Virus record (IMG/VR): IMGVR_UViG_3300009103_000115
Coordinates: 1-30,559 of that record
Direction: 5' to 3' (one strand)
DNA from: a virus
Length of the DNA stretch: 30,559 nt
The notes beneath the pieces were generated by a model. That model saw only the letters and a list, made by a program, of their open reading frames with translations. It did no database searches and was not told where the DNA came from. Made by a program: the position numbers and the translations under genes. Positions 1 through 7,521 of this stretch are shown here, in pieces. How positions within the stretch are numbered: the first letter of the stretch is position 1; each line of letters opens with the position of its first letter.

Positions 1-2
1 AC

Positions 3-278
3 GGTTACGACATACAAGGGCATGGATATATGCTTCTATATGATGTTCAAGAGTTCATTTTAACTTTTTGCCTAGTTGATACCCCCGACCATCTAATTAG
101 TGAATATGACAACTTAGATGTTCACCATGTGAGCGTAGAAATACCTATAGAGGAAAGGGTCACGGAGCTACGTTTTGAACGATCCAAGTACATGGATGAA
201 CTAATTGAATACAAGTGTAAAGAGGCGCAAAGGTACGCTATTTGGTATAACCAACAAATTGACAACAAAAAGCATTAA
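3..278 (+). CDS. C-terminal end of a probable YqaJ/lambda-exo-like PD-(D/E)XK nuclease (5' truncated by window edge)
   Basis: The frame is open from the left window edge, so the ATG at position 30 is internal and the gene begins outside. The 91 visible residues read Q-G-H-G-Y-M, then a hydrophobic strand, then CLVDTP followed by a charged helical end rich in E, R and K. That order, a 'QxQGYM' helix then a 'CLVDTP' strand then an IPxxxRV region, is what I know from the C-terminal part of phage YqaJ-type recombination exonucleases. These resect double-stranded DNA ends for annealing. The catalytic D, E and K residues would lie upstream and cannot be checked. One base separates its stop from the NinB-like gene, which supports a shared recombination operon. 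Family assignment is recognition by eye, moderately sure. Confidence 0.6.
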   Translation, partial: GYDIQGHGYMLLYDVQEFILTFCLVDTPDHLISEYDNLDVHHVSVEIPIEERVTELRFERSKYMDELIEYKCKEAQRYAIWYNQQIDNKKH

Positions 279-279
279 A

Positions 280-723
280 ATGGCTAAGTACGACGGAACA
301 AACCCAGTAGACATTCAGAAGGCTAAAAAACGCGTAGAATCTCTTATCAAAAATCGAAAATTCTTCGAAATAAGAGAAATTACAGATAAAAGCCTCAGTC
401 AAAACAACTACTTTCATTTGATAGTATCTTATTTCGCTGCTCTTTGCGGTTACTCTATGTACCATGCAAAACAGGTTATCGTAAAAGAACAAATTTGCCC
501 TGATATTTTCATGGAAGAAAGATTCAGCGAAACTACTGGAGAAGCTTACAGTCACAAACGAAGTTTTGCAGACTTGACGAAGGAAGAAGCAAGTACATGC
601 ATTGAGACTTTTATCAGTTATGTGTGGGAACACATGGACGTACATTTGCCAAGACCAGAGGATTTAATATACCTGCGAGAAGCCCAAAAAGAGGTTGACC
701 GTTGCGAAACTTTTTTAGTGTAA
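280..723 (+). CDS. NinB/Orf-like recombination mediator (putative)
   Basis: Protein of 147 residues. I place the start at the ATG at 280, one base after the upstream stop. An in-frame ATG at 205 would overlap the upstream nuclease gene by 74 bases and add a basic stretch unlike the rest. The protein opens with a basic segment, then has KSLSQNNYFHLIVSYFA, a pattern (S-L-x-Q-N-x-x-x-H) like the core of phage NinB/Orf proteins. A VKEQICPDIF helix and an acidic end follow, with PRPEDLIYLREAQ near the C terminus. Lambda Orf helps load recombinases onto SSB-coated DNA. Its place directly after a recombination-type nuclease fits that job. The family call is inference from motif and context; an unrelated small DNA-binding protein is possible. 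Confidence 0.5.
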   Translation: MAKYDGTNPVDIQKAKKRVESLIKNRKFFEIREITDKSLSQNNYFHLIVSYFAALCGYSMYHAKQVIVKEQICPDIFMEERFSETTGEAYSHKRSFADLTKEEASTCIETFISYVWEHMDVHLPRPEDLIYLREAQKEVDRCETFLV

Positions 724-755
724 AAAAATATAATTAACCCATTAAAACAAAAAAT

Positions 756-1061
756 ATGAACGCGCCAGACATAACAAAAAGCAATGATTTCAAAGCGTAC
801 TTTTGCCAAAAACAACAACGACATATTTGGGTGTTAGGTTACTTCGGTGGTGGAAGTATAAACTTTATTCGATATAAAGAAATAGCAGAGTTTTTTGCCC
901 ATAAAGCAAAAGTCCCTATTGAGACTATCGAAATGGATGAAATTTTCAAATCAAGACGATTCAAAGGTTTTAAGTTTATATTTAGTACACACGATTATCA
1001 GGAGCCTATAAAAGCCTATGGCGAAAAATGCGATGATGTATTTAAATGGCTTAACGATTAA
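756..1061 (+). CDS. Hypothetical phage protein, 101 aa
   Basis: ATG follows an A-rich leader (aaaacaaaaaat), typical for Bacteroidota start sites. The product is mixed alpha/beta in appearance: an early aromatic strand (HIWVLGYFGGG), a helix around residues 38-50, and a basic strand KSRRFKGFKFIF near residues 65-76. There is no signal peptide and no membrane segment. I do not recognise a family. It lies in the rightward operon between the NinB-like gene and another hypothetical gene, about 30 bases from the former and 19 from the latter. Confidence 0.7.
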   Translation: MNAPDITKSNDFKAYFCQKQQRHIWVLGYFGGGSINFIRYKEIAEFFAHKAKVPIETIEMDEIFKSRRFKGFKFIFSTHDYQEPIKAYGEKCDDVFKWLND

Positions 1062-1080
1062 CCAAAACAACCAAACTAAA

Positions 1081-1716
1081 ATGAAAAAGAAACTAGAATT
1101 CAAAGACATTGCAAGGTTCTTGCCATATGGGCTGAACTTCGCCATCAAAAACAAAGAAATATTAGCCGATGCTTGGGCAGATAGAGGAGGGAATACTTTA
1201 TACACAAATGAACTAGAAGGAGGCAACCAAGACGCAATTGATTTATCAAATTCAAAGTGGAGTTTAGATAAAGATTGTTTCACAATTAAACTTTCAGACC
1301 CTTATCCAGGCGAATATGAGTTTCATTGCTTATACAATAACCTAGGCGATAGCTCCCTAAATGTAGGTTTTTCTGAAGTGCTTCCTTTGCTTCGCCCAGA
1401 ATCAGCCCTAATTGAAGAAATAGAGCACAACAATAAAAAGATTATTCCTCTTGTAGAAATAGCCAAAATAGCTTTTCCAAGTCGTACTTATAGATACGCT
1501 CAGAGTATTAGTGATTCTTTGTATAATTTGAGTGTTGTAAACACTTTAACCAATACCACCGAAGGTATTCTATATTATAAAAAAGGTTCTTTTTGGTACG
1601 ACACTAAATTGTCCAGTCATATTATATGGGGGCAACAGCAAATAAACCAGCTCCTAGAAGAACTCCTAATAGACACCAGAGGACTAATATCTCAAGGACT
1701 CGCTAAAGAATTGTAA
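1081..1716 (+). CDS. Hypothetical phage protein, 211 aa
   Basis: I prefer the ATG at 1081 (MKKKLEFKDIARFLPYGLNF) to the in-frame ATG at 1018, because the earlier one lies inside the upstream gene and adds a stretch that reads as untranslated leader. The N-terminal 'FKDIARFLPYGL' pattern resembles short phage proteins I have seen in Bacteroidota prophages, but no function is known to me. The middle is beta-rich with many polar residues. The C-terminal part (WYDTKLSSHIIWGQQQINQL onward) looks helical. No membrane segment or catalytic motif is visible. Confidence 0.72.
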   Translation: MKKKLEFKDIARFLPYGLNFAIKNKEILADAWADRGGNTLYTNELEGGNQDAIDLSNSKWSLDKDCFTIKLSDPYPGEYEFHCLYNNLGDSSLNVGFSEVLPLLRPESALIEEIEHNNKKIIPLVEIAKIAFPSRTYRYAQSISDSLYNLSVVNTLTNTTEGILYYKKGSFWYDTKLSSHIIWGQQQINQLLEELLIDTRGLISQGLAKEL

Positions 1717-1718
1717 AA

Positions 1719-1772
1719 ATGAATGTAGTACACAAACAAGATTACAATTCCCAACGTAAATATAAACTATGA
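1719..1772 (+). CDS. Possible 17-residue leader peptide coupled to the methyltransferase
   Basis: A tiny ORF, MNVVHKQDYNSQRKYKL, starts two bases after the preceding stop and ends in a TGA that overlaps the methyltransferase ATG as ATGA. The overlap is the usual arrangement for translational coupling, so it could feed ribosomes into the next gene or act as a control leader. At this length the ORF may be chance. The only support is the ATGA junction and the lack of another use for this gap. Confidence 0.25.
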   Translation: MNVVHKQDYNSQRKYKL

Positions 1773-2944
1773 AACCAATAAACACACTCAGCCTGTTCAA
1801 TGGCATGAACTGTATAGGGCTAGCACTTAAAAAAATGGGAATCTCATTCAACCTTTATGCATCCGAAATAGATAAGCATGCAAACAAAGTTTCAAGCGCC
1901 TTGTTTCCTGATACAGTAAATTTAGGTTGTGTTATATGGGTTCGTCGTGCTATCTGTTGGAAAGATCATACTATTTATAAGTTTTTGAATTCTCCTATTA
2001 TTTCAAAGGCCAACAAAGACAAGTTCAACAAATTACTATTCTTGCGCCAAATAAACTTTGATTTAGTAGTAGGCGGTAGCCCATGCCAAGGGTTCAGCTT
2101 TGCAGGGAAGCAACTCAACTTTAAAGACCCTAGATCAAAACTATTTTTTGAGTTCGTGAAGATTCTAGACAAAATAAGAGAAAAGAACCCTAAAGTAAAG
2201 TTCCTTTTAGAAAATGTAAAAATGAAAAAGGAATTCCAAAAGATTATATCTAAATGCATGGGTGTAGAACCTATCGAAATTAATTCTGCTTTGGTGTCTG
2301 CACAGAATAGAAAACGCTTGTACTGGACGAATCTCACACCAATGTTTAAGAAGACTTTATTTGGTTTGCCATCTCCAATGATACCGCAACCAAAGGACAA
2401 GGGTATACTATTAAAAGACATTTTGCAAACAGATGTAGACGATAAGTATTACATAGGAGAAAAACAAAAAGATTTCATTCTTAATTCTGAACGGCTAAAG
2501 AAAAAATACACGCAAGTTAATGGAGAGAAAGCTTTAACTATGAGAGCTCGCCAATTTGCGAACTGGAATGGAAACTATGTTTGTGCTCGTCAAGTAGGAA
2601 GAAAGCTTATAGATGGAAAACGTGCCGATGATGCCGACATTAAAGCAAAACAAATGCTTGAGCTAAGAGAAGATAATAAAACTGGGACTTTGACTACAGT
2701 CCAAAAGGATAATCTTATACTTTTGGTTCCAGAGGCCACAAAAAAAGGTTATTGTTTATTCAAAGACGCAAAAATAAGGAGATTAACCCCAAAAGAATGC
2801 TGCCACTTACAAACTATAGCGGCTTGGGCAATTGAAATAATACTAAACTGCGGAGTCTCAGACTATCAAATTTATAAAATGCTTGGAAACGGCTGGACGG
2901 TTGAAGTTATAATATATTTACTTTCATTTCACTACAAAAACTAA
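1769..2944 (+). CDS. DNA (cytosine-5-)-methyltransferase, phage orphan type
   Basis: 391 residues carrying the C5-methyltransferase motifs in order: motif I LSLFNGMNCIG (residues 7-17) for S-adenosylmethionine; acidic motif II in ASEIDKHA; motif IV GGSPCQGFSF with catalytic Cys near residue 106; motif VI ENV near 148; motif VIII SAQNRKRLYW; a target-recognition region (about 230-330); motif IX RRLTPKECCHLQ; and motif X LGNGWT near 373. It transfers a methyl group to C5 of cytosine in a specific sequence. No restriction endonuclease is beside it, so protection of phage DNA is the likely role. Two oddities: the usual LG-D-V before motif IV reads LGCV, and about 30 extra residues separate it from GGSPCQ compared with phage relatives I know. 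Class certain; target site unknown. Confidence 0.93.
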   Translation: MKPINTLSLFNGMNCIGLALKKMGISFNLYASEIDKHANKVSSALFPDTVNLGCVIWVRRAICWKDHTIYKFLNSPIISKANKDKFNKLLFLRQINFDLVVGGSPCQGFSFAGKQLNFKDPRSKLFFEFVKILDKIREKNPKVKFLLENVKMKKEFQKIISKCMGVEPIEINSALVSAQNRKRLYWTNLTPMFKKTLFGLPSPMIPQPKDKGILLKDILQTDVDDKYYIGEKQKDFILNSERLKKKYTQVNGEKALTMRARQFANWNGNYVCARQVGRKLIDGKRADDADIKAKQMLELREDNKTGTLTTVQKDNLILLVPEATKKGYCLFKDAKIRRLTPKECCHLQTIAAWAIEIILNCGVSDYQIYKMLGNGWTVEVIIYLLSFHYKN

Positions 2945-2948
2945 CAAA

Positions 2949-3173
2949 ATGAAGACAACATTTTTATCTCTGTGCGTGGTTATAATCGCATTAGTGGTTA
3001 TGGACATTACAAAACCCCTGAAAGTCAAACAGGGGCAAAAATATAAGCTCAGAACAGGGCAAATTGTAACCGTTACCTTAGTAGAAAAAGACTTGGTTAT
3101 TTTTAAGGATGGTACCCGTTCTGTTTGTTGGGAATTAGAATCTTTTAAAGAAAATGCTAAAAATTTAGATTAG
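2949..3173 (+). CDS. Small single-pass membrane protein, 74 aa
   Basis: Starts four bases after the methyltransferase stop. Residues 4-18 form a hydrophobic segment (TFLSLCVVIIALVVM), either an N-terminal anchor or an uncleaved signal. The rest is short, basic, then beta-rich, with two strands (KYKLRTGQIVTVTLVEKDLVIF) like a small SH3-type barrel. The Cys in the hydrophobic segment lacks a proper lipobox, so I do not call it a lipoprotein. Function unknown. Confidence 0.65.
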   Translation: MKTTFLSLCVVIIALVVMDITKPLKVKQGQKYKLRTGQIVTVTLVEKDLVIFKDGTRSVCWELESFKENAKNLD

Positions 3174-3174
3174 G

Positions 3175-3474
3175 ATGAATAATACATCAATAATTAAAAC
3201 AGAATTAACACTCGAAGATATAGTAGTACAGGAACATTGGGAATTATGTGAGACCACTAAAGGGAAAAAGCGAACCCTAATGCTAAAAGAAGAGTTTTTA
3301 GCAATCAAGGATAAGCCAATAAAAAAAATGACACTTGAAGAAGTTTCCCATGTAGCCGCTTTATTTTGTGATAACTATACTTTTGTGAAAGGGTCAGACA
3401 TAGACCGTCTTTTAACATCATTAATTCAAATTCAAGAACTCTTAAACAACATTTATAATGAACCGAAGAAATAA
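3175..3474 (+). CDS. Hypothetical phage protein, 99 aa
   Basis: Begins one base after the previous stop, so probably coupled. Soluble, charged and mostly helical in appearance. A 'TLEEVSHVAALFCDNY' helix around residues 56-71 is followed by a leucine-rich C-terminal helix. No recognised family. Its last 17 bases overlap the start of the following membrane-protein gene. Confidence 0.65.
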   Translation: MNNTSIIKTELTLEDIVVQEHWELCETTKGKKRTLMLKEEFLAIKDKPIKKMTLEEVSHVAALFCDNYTFVKGSDIDRLLTSLIQIQELLNNIYNEPKK

Positions 3475-3772
3475 ACAACGACTTTTAAATTTATTACAAG
3501 ATATAGCGTCTATCTTGTGTGCTCCTTTTTACGGATCTTGGCTATTATGGGGAAAATTCAAATACAGCGACTCGATAAATCGGTACACCGTTTTATTTTT
3601 CAAAGTGCTGATACTTGTCTTTATTCTTTTTCCTGCTTTTTTAGTAGGCATGCTTTTAATAACAGTATCATACTTAACACGAAGCTTAGGTTTATTTTTA
3701 ATTTTAAACCCTAACGAAGCTCTTTTTGAACTAAAAGAATTTAGTTTTAGAAGTGGTATAAGAATTCAATAA
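3458..3772 (+). CDS. Small membrane protein, 104 aa
   Basis: The N terminus is basic (MNRRNKQR), then comes a moderately hydrophobic helix around residues 15-31 and a strong hydrophobic stretch at about 43-73, long enough for one or two transmembrane helices. The C terminus is polar and would face the cytoplasm or periplasm. It is the last gene of the rightward operon, before the terminator at 3844. No family recognised. A holin-like role cannot be excluded but nothing specific supports it. Another frame (3517-3714) also stays open but is less membrane-like and lacks a good start context. Confidence 0.62.
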   Translation: MNRRNKQRLLNLLQDIASILCAPFYGSWLLWGKFKYSDSINRYTVLFFKVLILVFILFPAFLVGMLLITVSYLTRSLGLFLILNPNEALFELKEFSFRSGIRIQ

Positions 3773-3843
3773 TCAAAGATAAAGAAATTGAAAAGAAAGA
3801 GATTACCAGATTGGACCTATTTGCCTGAAACGCTATAAATCAG

Positions 3844-3882
3844 AAAGCCGCAACCCATCAGATAGGCGCGGCTTTTGTTTTC
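3844..3882 (+). terminator. Rho-independent terminator of the rightward operon, at the convergent junction
   Basis: Perfect 8-bp stem AAAGCCGC (3844-3851) and GCGGCTTT (3868-3875), 16-base loop, followed on the + strand by ttttgttttct-type T-rich sequence. It lies between the last rightward gene (stop 3772) and the last leftward gene (stop 3924). On the - strand the hairpin is followed only by TTTCTGATTT, so any leftward effect should be weaker. Confidence 0.8.
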
Positions 3883-3923
3883 TCGCATATGGTGAGATCA
3901 CTTAACTAACTAAAACGAATATC

Positions 3924-4235
3924 TTAATACCCATTATTACAAGTAGGGCATAAAATCTTACGAGCGGCTTTATATATCAACCAAAAAACTTTTGTGGGGT
4001 CAATTGGCTCTCCTGAACTTTCCGGTATATTTATTTCAACATTGATTGGTCCAAAATCTTGATTCATTGTATTGACTCCAACAATCTCTGCTTCATGCAA
4101 ACCTACAAAATTTTCTTCAGGAATCCAAAAAGATACTTTTGCTTTTACTTCCGAACCTGGTTCTTTAAAGTAAACTGTTGCATAGTTATTTTCTGTTACC
4201 GAATAATCAACAATTTCTAATTCTTCTGTAGCCAT
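3924..4235 (-). CDS. Hypothetical protein at the end of the late operon, 103 aa
   Basis: Beta-rich N-terminal half (residues 5-45) and a C-terminal CPTCNNGY with a CxxC pair, which could bind metal if a second pair comes from a partner or dimer. No signal peptide or membrane segment. It is the last gene transcribed leftward before the convergent terminator. No family recognised; lysis, tail-fibre accessory and packaging roles are all open. Confidence 0.62.
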   Translation of the reverse strand: MATEELEIVDYSVTENNYATVYFKEPGSEVKAKVSFWIPEENFVGLHEAEIVGVNTMNQDFGPINVEINIPESSGEPIDPTKVFWLIYKAARKILCPTCNNGY

Positions 4236-4246
4236 TTTTATTTTTT

Positions 4247-4459
4247 TTAGGACAATAAAACATAATCTGTGGGTGATAGCGGCTGATTCCCGTAAATGTC
4301 AAGCTGTGGGATAGCTTCGATTAATGCCAATAGAATATAATCAAAGTCAACCTGAAAAAAGTACTTTACGGCTACACTTAACGCAGCAATACTAATAACT
4401 GAACAACTAAACCAGTCATGATATTTTTTCAAAGTCTTTATAATAATTTTGCTATCCAT
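4247..4459 (-). CDS. Small membrane protein, 70 aa (holin candidate)
   Basis: Basic N terminus with KTLKKYHDW, then a hydrophobic helix at about residues 17-36 (FSCSVISIAALSVAVKYFF), a short polar turn and a second weaker hydrophobic stretch near 41-50. Size, charge distribution and position after the tail genes are compatible with a small holin. No endolysin is nearby, so that role is only a guess from position and topology. Confidence 0.6.
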   Translation of the reverse strand: MDSKIIIKTLKKYHDWFSCSVISIAALSVAVKYFFQVDFDYILLALIEAIPQLDIYGNQPLSPTDYVLLS

Positions 4460-4463
4460 ACTT

Positions 4464-4703
4464 CTATTTGTTTATTCTATCTCTAGTCCTTAGCTCGCTT
4501 TCTATTTGCTCTCTTAAAATAGGGTCTTTTACGTGTTTCTCCAAAAACTCTTTTAAATCATCTTCACTGTCTTTCATATACATAAAAAACTCTAAGAAAG
4601 TTAAAGGTTTAGGTGAATTAATCTTACTCCAATAGTCGTAAATAACCCTAAGCGCGTGAATAGCAATGTCTAAAAGAATCAACCACTCAATGCTTATATT
4701 CAT
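4464..4703 (-). CDS. Small membrane-anchored protein, 79 aa
   Basis: I start at the ATG at 4703. A TTG at 4739 would add a 12-residue lysine/phenylalanine-rich extension with no better initiation context. Residues 1-24 (MNISIEWLILLDIAIHALRV) are hydrophobic and could be one membrane helix. The rest is a charged amphipathic helix ending in a basic tail. It precedes the 70-residue membrane protein by four bases, and the two may act together, for example as a holin/antiholin-like pair. No family recognised. Confidence 0.6.
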   Translation of the reverse strand: MNISIEWLILLDIAIHALRVIYDYWSKINSPKPLTFLEFFMYMKDSEDDLKEFLEKHVKDPILREQIESELRTRDRINK

Positions 4704-4783
4704 TGTCGTAAATTTATGGCTTTTTAAAAAGAAAAACAAGGGTTAGGACGTTGACCCCTATAATATTTATTATTCGTATATTT

Positions 4784-5176
4784 CTACGGCACAAATGAAA
4801 TAGCTTGATTGTCCGCGCCAGCCGCTAACAATATTTTTTCGTAAAAATCTTTGTTATTATTAATTATTTGGGGTAAGGTGGTACTTGTAGAACCCATAGG
4901 ATAAAAATGGATAACAATAGTATCCCCTGTAGCAGGGTAAGCCCCTAACTCTAACTTATCAAAAGGTGAATCACCGTTGTCAAATATTATATATAATTCT
5001 CCCGTTTCTGCCGCGCTAGAACCGTTATTTTTTTGTTGAAAATCTCTTATATCGGTGTATCTAACAAAATTCCTCGACAAGGTAGGAACAGGATAAGGTG
5101 CTAACAAAGAAGTATTATTTTTTACAAAAAAATGTTCGCTACAAGCGTATACTTCAGCAAATTTTATATCAGCCAT
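4784..5176 (-). CDS. Hypothetical virion-associated protein, 130 aa
   Basis: Follows the 337-residue tail gene by one base, so it is part of the same translation unit. Mostly beta in appearance with Gly, Asn, Ser and Thr turns, for example TGELYIIFDNGDSP and GDTIVIHFYPMGSTSTT. No signal peptide or membrane segment. Its place directly after the distal tail genes makes a minor tail-tip or fibre component the simplest reading, but no family is recognised. Confidence 0.68.
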   Translation of the reverse strand: MADIKFAEVYACSEHFFVKNNTSLLAPYPVPTLSRNFVRYTDIRDFQQKNNGSSAAETGELYIIFDNGDSPFDKLELGAYPATGDTIVIHFYPMGSTSTTLPQIINNNKDFYEKILLAAGADNQAISFVP

Positions 5177-5177
5177 A

Positions 5178-6191
5178 TTATTTTTTCAAGTTTATTATTA
5201 AAGAATACCTAGATGCACCAGCCGAACCACCAATTCTAAATGTATTTAAATCAACGTTTTTCAAGTACATTTCTCTATTTCTAATTTTAGGGTACTTATT
5301 AGTTGGTGAATTAAGTATAGTCTCGCTATTAAATGCGAAATACACATTATTATTGATAGCGCATACAATGATGTCAGCAACACGGTTTTGAGGCGCTAAC
5401 TTTCCGTCTTCGTCAGTATCTTGAGTAACATTTCTAACAGGGTTACCTGAATACGATAAGCTAAAAGTTGTTTCCAATGGTTCCTTAATACCCTTTAAAA
5501 TCTGCTGTTGCTGCTCAATCAAAGTTACTAGTTGATGAACCGCACCAGTGGGCAAATTGCTGGTCTTGGGGAAAGAATTATACTCCAAAAGATTGCCAGA
5601 ATTACCCTCATATATGCCAATAGAGTTAATTTCTACAACTGTATCAAATACAGGCATAAAATAAAGCTGTGTATCGTTTAAAGCACCAAAATAAACCAAA
5701 CTTTGAGAGTTATTTAAGGCTTTTGCTAATTCTGTTGTATCCACTAAAGATTGGCTAGCGCCTGCGAATGATTTCGCCACGCCATCTATGTTAATTTGCA
5801 ACTCTACGTATTGAAAAGGAAATTGAACCCAAAATCCACCGTCATCATTCGGTAAGTCTAAAATATAGCCTATGTGCTTTGCTTGGGTTTGTTCGTTTAA
5901 AATATCTTGGTTCGATGATGTTGAACCGCCAACAGGTGCAGTGGTAGTTGAAGACTTTTTAAAGGTTGCAAAATAGCTATTTACAACACTAATAGCGCCT
6001 AAAGGTGTGCCAGTTTCGTTTTGTAATAAACTCAATGACTCGCTAGTAGATGTTCCCTCTTGGGTGTCCTTTAATTGAACACTTGTTGGCGTGGTAAAGG
6101 CATAATCAAAGCTATCTATCGGGATGATAGTCTCATTGCCATTTTTATCTAAAACAATAAAATTACCTCTTTGGAAAATTCTTGTTGCCAT
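5178..6191 (-). CDS. Putative distal tail/fibre protein, 337 aa
   Basis: Composition is typical of tail-tip and fibre proteins: Ser/Thr/Asn/Gly-rich, beta-dominated, few charged clusters. A short Ser/Thr linker (SSTTTAPVGGSTSS) near residues 79-92 separates an N-terminal domain from the rest. A Gln run (VTLIEQQQQILKG) near 220-236 looks like a short trimerising helix. It starts one base after the stop of the 442-residue gene. The role is inferred from order and composition, not from a recognised family. Confidence 0.7.
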   Translation of the reverse strand: MATRIFQRGNFIVLDKNGNETIIPIDSFDYAFTTPTSVQLKDTQEGTSTSESLSLLQNETGTPLGAISVVNSYFATFKKSSTTTAPVGGSTSSNQDILNEQTQAKHIGYILDLPNDDGGFWVQFPFQYVELQINIDGVAKSFAGASQSLVDTTELAKALNNSQSLVYFGALNDTQLYFMPVFDTVVEINSIGIYEGNSGNLLEYNSFPKTSNLPTGAVHQLVTLIEQQQQILKGIKEPLETTFSLSYSGNPVRNVTQDTDEDGKLAPQNRVADIIVCAINNNVYFAFNSETILNSPTNKYPKIRNREMYLKNVDLNTFRIGGSAGASRYSLIINLKK

Positions 6192-6192
6192 A

Positions 6193-7521
6193 TTAACAGT
6201 TTGTTTTTCTGTTGTTTTTAAATCTATCAGTGAAAAGCAAATTCACTTTAACCCCTCTTGTTAAAGTTTGGTACTCGCTTCCTTCGTTATCTTGCAATTC
6301 TACAGGTAATAACTCAAAATTATAACTATGGTTATTTTTGTTATAATCGCTTACAAAAAGTTCATTTCCTTTTAAAACAAAATCCATTAACTCATCAGCT
6401 ACACAAACAGGTAAATTCAACCCTTGAAACTTATATTCTTTATTAATAGAAATACTTATTTGCCTATTCTTATAATCTCTAGTGGATAAATTATTTTGTT
6501 CGTAACTCCTTTCTGCTCTTCCAAAAAATCCATTAACTCTTAATGATGTTTTATAACCGCTACCTTTGAAATCAACCTCTTTGTCGACAAAAAAACCATC
6601 TTGTGTACAATCTATTCTTACTGTATGATTGGCTTTGTCAATGCTAAAAGCCTGCAAAGTAAATGTATTAGTGTAGTAGTCCTGAGGGATTCCCACAAAA
6701 TTAACCTCCTGTTTTATTTGGTAACTACCCTCTCCAAGAAGAGCCAAAACATTTTTCCACTCCAAGATATAAAAACTTAAATCTGGCTGTGCCCCTCCGA
6801 AATCTTGAAAAGTTCCGTATGTGTTGTCGTTCAATAGGTATTCTGTAGCATTTGCAGTGTCCACTAGTTTAAAAACTACACTGCTATTGTTTGTAGGTCT
6901 TTTAAAGTAAACGCCCGTAAAATCGTTCTTATAAGGGCTAGAGTCGGTTAAATCTCCAAAAACCTTGGATATATAGCCGCATTTTTTAAAGCCTCTATCT
7001 GGAGGAATTGGTAATGGTGGTGTAACTTTTACTGCATAACTTAAAGTTCTTTCGCCAGTTGGACAAATTTCATCATTCCTATTTATCAAGCATTCCTTAC
7101 ACCCTGCATACTCTGTATATGATGTAAGTAACCTTGTTGCTGGTGCGCTAGGTCCTATCTGGAACCAACAATCACAACTGCCATCAATCCTTAGTACATT
7201 ATTAGTTGGTGTAGCTGTTGGAAATCCAAACACTTCTCTTTTACCAGTCTCACAATTCTCATACTCATATTCTGCAAAAATAGGAGTACAAGCATTTGCA
7301 CTACTGACAACTAAATCAGGCACATAATCGGTAAAAACACAAACATTATCACCTAAAAAATCCAATTCATATACTCGATTAACATTAACAGGGTTGCCTT
7401 GGAAAAATTCGTTGACAAAAACAAATTTTCCGGCCATAGGGTGTAATGTATTCCAACCTAAACAATCAATGTCTGGGTAATTACTTGGGTTGCATGATAT
7501 AAGTCTATAATTAAATGCCAT
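6193..7521 (-). CDS. Cysteine-rich distal tail protein, 442 aa
   Basis: A long beta-rich protein with well over a dozen cysteines, mostly in the N-terminal half (for example CDCWF, CKECL, EICPT) and singly afterwards. So many cysteines are unusual for a phage structural protein and suggest metal clusters or disulfides formed outside the cell. Its start codon shares one base with the stop of the 1173-residue gene (TAATG), implying coupling. Position suggests a tail-tip or baseplate-like component next to the receptor-binding protein. No family recognised; no signal peptide. Confidence 0.7.
   Translation of the reverse strand: MAFNYRLISCNPSNYPDIDCLGWNTLHPMAGKFVFVNEFFQGNPVNVNRVYELDFLGDNVCVFTDYVPDLVVSSANACTPIFAEYEYENCETGKREVFGFPTATPTNNVLRIDGSCDCWFQIGPSAPATRLLTSYTEYAGCKECLINRNDEICPTGERTLSYAVKVTPPLPIPPDRGFKKCGYISKVFGDLTDSSPYKNDFTGVYFKRPTNNSSVVFKLVDTANATEYLLNDNTYGTFQDFGGAQPDLSFYILEWKNVLALLGEGSYQIKQEVNFVGIPQDYYTNTFTLQAFSIDKANHTVRIDCTQDGFFVDKEVDFKGSGYKTSLRVNGFFGRAERSYEQNNLSTRDYKNRQISISINKEYKFQGLNLPVCVADELMDFVLKGNELFVSDYNKNNHSYNFELLPVELQDNEGSEYQTLTRGVKVNLLFTDRFKNNRKTNC

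Noticed and set aside
3788-3838. Short in-frame ORF after the last rightward gene (MKRKRLPDWTYLPETL with TTG start)
   Set aside because: Only 16 codons with a weak start, lying before the terminator; the sequence looks somewhat coding-like but nothing else supports it.
4464-4739. TTG start at 4739 for the 79-residue membrane protein
   Set aside because: The ATG at 4703 gives a normal membrane-first protein; the extension is Lys/Phe-rich and lies in leader-like sequence.
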